Below, piece after piece: positions 13,824 through 14,697 of a DNA stretch of 14,697 bases (the first letter of the stretch is position 1; the number at the start of each line of letters is the position of its first letter). A program made the position numbers and the translations under genes. Source of the stretch: Candidatus Mcinerneyibacteriota bacterium (GTDB lineage Bacteria; AUK180; JAQVHJ01); contig DAOVMD010000024.1 of assembly GCA_030630935.1 (NCBI GenBank), positions 1 to 14,697 of the forward strand, written 5' to 3'. The notes beneath the pieces were generated by a model. It was not told the origin of the DNA, ran no database searches, and saw nothing but the letters and a program-made list of their open reading frames with translations.

Positions 13824-13832
13824 AATCAGCTC
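13809..13832 (+). other. Weak hairpin at the end of the ArsR gene
   Basis: GAGCTG (13809-13814) can pair with CAGCTC (13827-13832) around a 12-base loop, spanning the arsR-like stop. No T run follows, so termination before the GcvH-like gene is unlikely. Confidence 0.3.
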
Positions 13833-13862
13833 CAAAAATAAATTTAATTCAGGAGGTTAATT

Positions 13863-14282
13863 ATGGCAGAGCTACAAGGGTATTTAGTACCGGATGAACT
13901 TTATTACCATAAAGAACATATGTGGGTTCGTATCGAAGGAGATACTGCAACAGTAGGAATTACAGACTTCTCTCAAAAATTAGCCGGGGAAATTTCTTTT
14001 ATTGAATTACCCAGTGAAGGTGATGAAGTTGCAAAAGAACAGATTATCGGAACTATTGAGACTGGAAAATGGATGGGTAAAATATATGCACCAATCTCAG
14101 GTGAAATTACAGAAATCAATGAAGACGTTGATGATGAACCCGAAAAAGTCAATGAGTCTCCATATGAAGCTGGCTGGTTATTTAAAATGAATGTATCAGA
14201 TTCTTCTGAATTAGATTCTTTAATGAAAGGTGAAGCGGTACTTGATTGGCTAAAAGGCGAGATTGAGAAACACGCCAAGTAA
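13863..14282 (+). CDS. GcvH-like lipoyl carrier protein (glycine cleavage system H family)
   Basis: A 139-aa protein with the single hammerhead lipoyl domain of glycine cleavage H proteins. Conserved blocks are HMWVRIEGDTATVGITDFSQKLAGEISFIELP, then KEQIIGTIETGKWMGKIYAPISGEI, then NESPYEAGWLFKM. The lipoylated residue is expected to be Lys69 in ETGKW. Canonical GcvH has ESVKA there and LGD where this protein has KLAGE, so it belongs to a variant branch. In the glycine cleavage complex the H protein carries aminomethyl groups between P, T and L proteins; none of those genes is in the window. Variant H proteins elsewhere serve as carriers in sulfur metabolism or redox modules. AGGAGG at 13851-13856 lies six bases before the ATG, and no terminator separates it from the ArsR gene, so it may share the AhpD-like transcript. 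Confidence 0.9.
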   Translation: MAELQGYLVPDELYYHKEHMWVRIEGDTATVGITDFSQKLAGEISFIELPSEGDEVAKEQIIGTIETGKWMGKIYAPISGEITEINEDVDDEPEKVNESPYEAGWLFKMNVSDSSELDSLMKGEAVLDWLKGEIEKHAK

Positions 14283-14543
14283 CATCGGGGATTGATTCCT
14301 CTCACTTCCAAATAATTATTTATCCGACATAACATATTGAAACATTATGTTCTTCTCCATTTTAGTTGATTGAAATTCCCAGGAAAGCCTGCTTAGCCCT
14401 TAATATATAGGACTCTTTATTTTTGTTCGAATACATATTCCTTTTTCATTAACTTTTGAAAGTTCTTTATTTTGGATTTTTGCTTGTAATTTTCATTTTT
14501 CTTCATGATTTAAATATTCTTTCTCTTTTTTTATTGTTTTCAT

Positions 14544-14563
14544 ACTAGCCCTAAACGGCTAGT
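14544..14563. other. Seven-bp hairpin ACTAGCC/GGCTAGT
   Basis: ACTAGCC (14544-14550) and GGCTAGT (14557-14563) pair perfectly around CTAAAC. No T run follows on either strand, though a T-rich run precedes it on the plus strand. Confidence 0.5.
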
Positions 14564-14582
14564 GTTATGTATTGTAATTACC

Positions 14583-14638
14583 TTGACAGCGGATTGTATC
14601 GTAAATAGATTGACGTTATGTTTTACTTCTATTATAAT
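14583..14638 (+). promoter_or_regulatory. Strong promoter near the right edge, product not visible
   Basis: -35 TTGACG (14610-14615) and -10 TATAAT (14633-14638) with a 17-base spacer; a second TTGACA sits at 14583-14588, 27 bases before the first. Transcription would start near 14645. The ATGs at about 14653 and 14663 hit stops within ten codons, so either the gene starts beyond the window or the product is an RNA. Confidence 0.7.
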
Positions 14639-14697
14639 AGGCAAAATTAAAAATGAGACGAAGATGAGAAAGGCAGTGGAAATAAACTTTTGAATAA

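Larger units (their letters stand above)
14283..14697 (+). other. Non-coding region after the GcvH-like gene
   Basis: No credible gene is seen to the window end. It contains weak inverted repeats (ACATAA/TTATGT at about 14325-14349, CAGG/CCTG near 14391), a seven-bp hairpin at 14544-14563 and a strong promoter at 14583-14638. Long T-rich stretches lie at about 14410-14540. Confidence 0.6.

Noticed and set aside
13809-13832. Terminator between the ArsR gene and the GcvH-like gene
   Set aside because: Six-bp stem, 12-base loop and no T run.

Overview
The window is AT-rich bacterial DNA with strong Shine-Dalgarno sites (AGGAGG), clean sigma70-type promoters and a tRNA with an encoded CCA end. 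Two exported proteins with Sec signal peptides, an outer-membrane beta-barrel of the PorV/UPF0164 kind, a secreted protein with a C-terminal FlgD-Ig/type IX-like sorting domain and a YafK-type L,D-transpeptidase point to a Gram-negative (diderm) bacterium. The pairing of a PorV-like barrel with a FlgD-Ig-tailed protein is typical of FCB-group and neighbouring uncultured candidate phyla. The sequence alone does not let me name the phylum.

Layout. 1-1542: 3' part of an NtrY-like sensor histidine kinase whose frame is open to the window edge. 1549-2268: comF-like phosphoribosyltransferase. 2310-6045: a two-gene unit (promoter, 863-aa secreted protein, PorV-like barrel, terminator). 6069-9438: the glycolytic cluster gap-pgk-tpiA followed by secG. 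9527-9614: tRNA-Leu(GAG). 9615-10286: about 670 bases without a gene, containing a duplicated tRNA 3' end, hairpins and imperfect direct repeats. 10287-11716: MarR-type regulator and a cation diffusion facilitator in one transcript, with two matching palindromic operator candidates. 11702-12673 (minus strand): YafK-type L,D-transpeptidase, overlapping the transporter tail to tail. 12674-13137: intergenic region with a perfect 44-bp palindrome and a strong promoter. 13138-14282: AhpD-like protein, ArsR-type regulator and GcvH-like lipoyl carrier. 14283-14697: non-coding, ending in a strong promoter whose product is not visible.

How the genes work together. GAPDH, PGK and TPI are consecutive lower-glycolysis enzymes and are almost contiguous. 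SecG is the small Sec translocon subunit, and the order secG then tRNA-Leu(GAG) also occurs in E. coli. The MarR-CDF pair looks like a self-regulated metal-efflux unit. The most interesting accessory unit is AhpD-like/ArsR/GcvH-like. AhpD proteins are thiol-redox enzymes that can be recycled by lipoyl-bearing proteins, so a CxxCxxxH protein, a cysteine-bearing ArsR and a stand-alone lipoyl carrier with an unusual lipoylation motif could form a small lipoyl-dependent redox module. This is an inference from gene order and motifs.
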